From positions 1 to 27,842 of the forward strand of contig CAZLQF010000033.1 of assembly GCA_964561545.1 (NCBI GenBank): a stretch of 27,842 nt of DNA, read 5' to 3'. Position 1 is the first letter of the stretch, and the number at the start of each line of letters is the position of its first letter. Source of the DNA: CAZLQF01 sp964561545. GTDB taxonomy: Bacteria; Bacteroidota; Bacteroidia; CAILMK01; CAYYUA01. The notes below the pieces were generated by a model. It searched no databases. It was not told the origin of the DNA and saw only the letters and a list, made by a program, of their open reading frames with translations. The translations under genes and the position numbers were made by a program. Positions 25,581 to 27,842 of this stretch are shown here, in pieces.

Positions 25581-26666
25581 ATGAAGAAATTAACCCTTTT
25601 AGCCGTTTTAGGAGTTGGTTTTGGGTTGATGCATGGATGCGGAAATGCTTCCAAATCAGCCGATAACCAAGAACAAGAAGCAAACAGCCCCAAAAAAGAC
25701 ACCCTGCAACAAGCAGATTTTGTAATGGTCATCCACGGTGGTGCCGGAGGCATGAACCGGGAAAACATGTCTGCGGAAAAAATTAAAATTTGGAAAAATA
25801 AGCTGAGTAAAGCGCTTAACAAAGGGTATGAAATCCTTGAAAACGGGAAGCCAGCATTGGATGCTGTTGAGACTGCCATAAATACGATGGAAAACGATTC
25901 CTTTTTTAATGCAGGTAAGGGAGCTGTTTTTACGCATGATGGTAAAAATGAAATGGACGCCTCCATTATGAATGGTAACAATAAAAATGCCGGTGCGATG
26001 GCAGGGGTCTCGACCATCAAGAATCCAATTACTGGTGCCCGTGCTGTTATGGAGCAATCTAAACATGTTATGTTGGCGAGAAATGGTGCACAAATGTTTG
26101 CTAATAAAGTTGGATTAAACACGGTATCACCAGAATATTTCTTTACCCAAGCAAGATATGAAAGTCATTTAGAGCGGTTACCGGAAAGCCAACAAGATTC
26201 GCTTGAAGGTTATAACGGAGCTTATTCTAATTTTAAGGAGAAAAATAAATTGGGCACCGTAGGCGCTGTGGCATTGGATCGTGATGGCAACTTAGCTGCA
26301 GGGACCTCAACCGGAGGTATGACCAATAAAAAGTTTGGACGCATTGGAGATTCCCCAATTATTGGTGCTGGCACTTATGCGGACAACAATACTTGTGCTG
26401 TATCTGCAACGGGTCATGGCGAGTATTTTATTAGAAACAGTGTAGCGCATGATGTTTCAGCCATGCTTGAATACACCCAAGTGCCACTCAAAAAAGCAGC
26501 CCATCAAGTAATCCACGATAAACTTATGGCATTGGGCGGCAAAGGAGGTATCATTTGTTTGGACCAATATGGCAACATAGCCACCCCTTTTAATACAAAT
26601 GGTATGTTTAGGGGTTTTAAAAAATCCTCTGGGCAAAGCAAAGTTCAAATATTCAAAAAGGATTAA
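25581..26666 (+). CDS. Lipoprotein isoaspartyl peptidase / type 2 L-asparaginase (Ntn hydrolase)
   Basis: A 361-residue Ntn-type hydrolase. The N-terminus MKKLTLLAVLGVGFGLMHGC is a lipoprotein signal with Cys20 as the probable lipid-bearing residue. Core motifs are MVIHGGAGG (49-57), LDAVETAI, NAGKGAVFTHDG (110-121), MDASIM and the autocleavage site LGTVGAV with nucleophile Thr226, then AAGTSTGGMTNK and GAGTYADN. Members cleave themselves before the Thr to give alpha and beta chains and hydrolyse beta-aspartyl dipeptides or asparagine. An anchored, extracytoplasmic form would serve peptide scavenging. It has its own promoter region, divergent from the zinc-ribbon operon. Substrate preference cannot be told from sequence alone. 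Confidence 0.93.
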   Translation: MKKLTLLAVLGVGFGLMHGCGNASKSADNQEQEANSPKKDTLQQADFVMVIHGGAGGMNRENMSAEKIKIWKNKLSKALNKGYEILENGKPALDAVETAINTMENDSFFNAGKGAVFTHDGKNEMDASIMNGNNKNAGAMAGVSTIKNPITGARAVMEQSKHVMLARNGAQMFANKVGLNTVSPEYFFTQARYESHLERLPESQQDSLEGYNGAYSNFKEKNKLGTVGAVALDRDGNLAAGTSTGGMTNKKFGRIGDSPIIGAGTYADNNTCAVSATGHGEYFIRNSVAHDVSAMLEYTQVPLKKAAHQVIHDKLMALGGKGGIICLDQYGNIATPFNTNGMFRGFKKSSGQSKVQIFKKD

Positions 26667-26764
26667 TAGTTCTTAACTTTTATATAGAAACCTTGATCCT
26701 TATTAAAGGGTTAACCAGCGAACTAAAATTTTTAATGAAGCATTTTTAGTCAAAAAAAACTAAT

Positions 26765-27007
26765 ATGGCTACGTATCGGTTTAACACAAATATTAATTGT
26801 GGCGGTTGCATTGAAACCGTTAAGCCTTATTTGGATGAGCTTGAAGGCATAGAAAACTGGGAAGTAGATACCAGTGATCAAAACAAAATCCTTCAAGTAA
26901 ATTCTGAGTCGCTTACTTCAGATCAAATTAAAGCTCAAGTAGAAGAAGCTGGATTTAAAATAGAAAAATCCGGCAAAGGCAATTTTTTAAAAAGGCTTTT
27001 TGGGTAA
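26765..27007 (+). CDS. Heavy-metal-associated (HMA) domain protein
   Basis: An 80-residue single-domain protein with the ferredoxin-like HMA fold pattern. CGGC at residues 12-15 is the metal-binding CxxC. The strands TYRFNT, GIENWEVDTSD and LQVNSE and the helix TSDQIKAQVEEAGFKIE follow the family. The C-terminus KGNFLKRLFG is an added basic tail. Such proteins carry Cu(I) or Zn(II) to P-type ATPases, but none lies in this window. It is 98 bases after the asparaginase gene. No Shine-Dalgarno is evident. Confidence 0.88.
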   Translation: MATYRFNTNINCGGCIETVKPYLDELEGIENWEVDTSDQNKILQVNSESLTSDQIKAQVEEAGFKIEKSGKGNFLKRLFG

Positions 27008-27060
27008 ACATAAACCTGCTTATTTTTCCTTTAATCTCCAACAGGAATTATAACTTACTT

Positions 27061-27085
27061 CTCAAGCCAGGCGCCTACGCTTGAG
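27061..27085. repeat. Inverted repeat, 7-base arms
   Basis: CTCAAGC (27061-27067) and GCTTGAG (27079-27085) form a perfect stem around an inner GGCGCC palindrome. There is no T-run after it, so it is not an obvious terminator. It lies 54 bases beyond the HMA gene. Confidence 0.45.
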
Positions 27086-27136
27086 CATTTATAACAATTA
27101 CATGTTTACTTAAAAGATATTAGTTAATAGTTGTGC

Positions 27137-27175
27137 CCCTAAAATACAATTTTGTAGGGGTTTGTTCTTTCTAAT
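27137..27175 (+). terminator. Possible terminator of the HMA gene
   Basis: CCCCTAAAAT (27137-27146) pairs with ATTTTGTAGGGG (27150-27161) with a single G bulge, followed by a T-rich stretch (GTTTGTTCTTT) rather than a pure T-run. It lies 130 bases after the HMA stop codon on the same strand. Confidence 0.4.
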
Positions 27176-27277
27176 TCAGCATTCGGTAAAATTTTGGTAA
27201 GGCTTTAACCTGTTTTCAATTTTTCTTAAAAGGCAGTTTTTGCGCTTATTGAAAAAATAACCTCTTCATTGGTTAAA

Positions 27278-27297
27278 TAGCCTGTTTTGCCAGGCTA
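27278..27297. repeat. Perfect 7-base hairpin
   Basis: TAGCCTG and CAGGCTA are perfectly complementary around a six-base loop (TTTTGC). No T-run follows. Confidence 0.45.
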
Positions 27298-27390
27298 AAC
27301 TCCGGTTAATTTCCTGATAAGCGCTTTTCGGGTTATATAAAAATTGGAATGGTTGGTTGATTACCCTCACTAAAAGTACTGCGCTTGGAA

Positions 27391-27440
27391 GGCCTGATCA
27401 GGCCCAAATGATTGCGTTTATGAGGCCAGGCTATCAGGCC
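27391..27440. repeat. 14-base perfect palindrome plus a third copy of its half-site
   Basis: GGCCTGATCAGGCC (27391-27404) is a perfect palindrome. The half-site ATCAGGCC recurs at 27433-27440 inside a second, imperfect GGCC-flanked unit (27424-27440). This arrangement could be a protein-binding site or the hairpin of a REP-like element. Confidence 0.45.
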
Positions 27441-27486
27441 GGAATTCACTTCGCTCAAGGATTTACAATCGCTAATTTAGCGAATT

Positions 27487-27518
27487 AAAGCCAGAGATTC
27501 CTCTTCGGCTTTATTTTT
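27487..27518 (+). terminator. Hairpin with T-run
   Basis: AAAGCC (27487-27492) pairs with GGCTTT (27507-27512), with an inner AGAG/CTCT helix and a two-base bulge, and is followed by ATTTTT. This is the form of an intrinsic terminator on the plus strand. No coding gene precedes it for 480 bases, so it may end a non-coding transcript. A 6-base hairpin (27469-27483) lies directly before it. Confidence 0.45.
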
Positions 27519-27604
27519 CTCAGGACCGCGCTGGTGAAAGATCCTGCATGAATGACCGGGCCTGTACTTAAGACAATTACGGATATAACGGGTGTTTCTG
27601 TTTA

Positions 27605-27650
27605 TTTAGGCTTGAGCACCCTGCTCCTTTCTTCGCTTCTTTAGCCTAAA
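27605..27650. repeat. 8-base inverted repeat enclosing an inner hairpin
   Basis: TTTAGGCT (27605-27612) and AGCCTAAA (27643-27650) are perfectly complementary. The enclosed 30 bases start with a smaller GAGC/GCTC hairpin. A T-run (ATTTTTAT) lies about 10 bases beyond, so it could also act as a terminator or be part of a structured RNA. Confidence 0.45.
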
Positions 27651-27842
27651 ATTACCCTTATTTTTATAAACAGCTGATTTTTATTTTATACTTTTTTTAT
27701 ATGGTTCCTAAAAAAATTAAAAATCCATCCCGATTTAAACGATTTCAAAATTATTACAGTTATTTCGATTAGTTTTCCTATATTGCCAAGTTACCTAAAA
27801 AGCTCTCACTTTTAAAATTGATCCTAAAGGACTTCTTACTAA

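Larger units (their letters stand above)
27008..27842. other. Gene-free 835-base stretch with many inverted repeats
   Basis: No open frame resembles a protein here; the longest obvious one starts at 27409 and runs for only 26 codons. The section from about 27380 to 27620 is visibly richer in G and C than its AT-rich flanks and carries most of the repeats listed separately. Three copies of the 8-mer GGCCTGAT/ATCAGGCC occur between 27391 and 27440. The final 190 bases (27651-27842) are plain AT-rich sequence. It may be a non-coding RNA, a REP-like element or the remnant of a mobile element; none is shown. Confidence 0.5.

Noticed and set aside
25550..26122. 190-codon minus-strand frame opposite the asparaginase gene
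   Set aside because: It lies antisense to a clear Ntn-hydrolase gene, and its low-complexity hydrophobic sequence is a mirror of that gene's codon pattern.
1..27842. tRNA, rRNA, CRISPR array or complete insertion sequence
   Set aside because: No tRNA arm consensus, no spaced direct repeats and no transposase-like frame were found in any gap on reading both strands.

Overview
The window is a stretch of Bacteroidota chromosome, probably from a gliding or T9SS-bearing lineage of the Cytophagales/Flavobacteriales type. The clues are a very large secreted protein with PKD repeats and a gliding-motility-type (type B) T9SS C-terminal sorting domain, a Bacteroidota-style phosphatase-dehydrogenase (SerB-SerA) fusion, a GH3/beta-lactamase fusion, menaquinone synthesis (menB), AT-rich intergenic DNA with weak Shine-Dalgarno sites, and TAnnTTTG-like promoter boxes. 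No tRNA, rRNA, CRISPR array or complete insertion sequence is visible.

Layout. 1-539: non-coding. 540-4229 (-): a 1229-residue polytopic sensor histidine kinase with a TTG start. 4446-7412 (-): an exported GH3 N-acetylglucosaminidase/beta-lactamase-fold fusion. 7413-7895: a gap holding a likely relic of a VOC (glyoxalase-fold) gene. 7896-9806 (-): HAD phosphatase fused to a SerA-like dehydrogenase and ACT domain. 10259-11062 (-): phosphosulfolactate synthase (ComA type), 4 bases downstream of a TPR protein gene (11067-12467). 12555-15551 (+): secreted M1 metallopeptidase. 15626-16450 (-): menB. 16567-17562 (-): E1 beta of a 2-oxoacid dehydrogenase. 17706-18677 (+): LpxD-like acyltransferase. 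18683-22666 (-): T9SS cargo. 22839-25411 (-): a four-gene unit of zinc-ribbon peptide, ABC ATPase, ABC permease and phosphoglycolate-phosphatase-like HAD protein. 25581-26666 (+): lipoprotein asparaginase/isoaspartyl peptidase. 26765-27007 (+): HMA metal-binding protein. 27008-27842: no gene, but a cluster of inverted repeats.

Most interesting point. The SerB-SerA fusion keeps its phosphatase motifs, NAD-binding glycine motif, catalytic Glu and His, and the serine-binding residues of its ACT domain. It has lost the three arginines that bind 3-phosphoglycerate and polarise its carboxylate in E. coli SerA (R60, R62 and R240 are G, N and N here). It lies on the same strand just downstream of a ComA-type phosphosulfolactate synthase. 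After ComA, the next chemical steps of the coenzyme M/sulfonate route are removal of a phosphate and oxidation of a 2-hydroxyacid, which are the two activities joined in this fusion. I propose, as inference, that the pair forms a route PEP + sulfite -> phosphosulfolactate -> sulfolactate -> sulfopyruvate that could feed cysteate and capnine-type sulfonolipids. A stereochemical objection is given in the finding.

The other genes are mostly envelope-related (GH3 fusion, LpxD-like protein, M1 peptidase, T9SS cargo, lipoprotein) or central metabolism (menB, pdhB).
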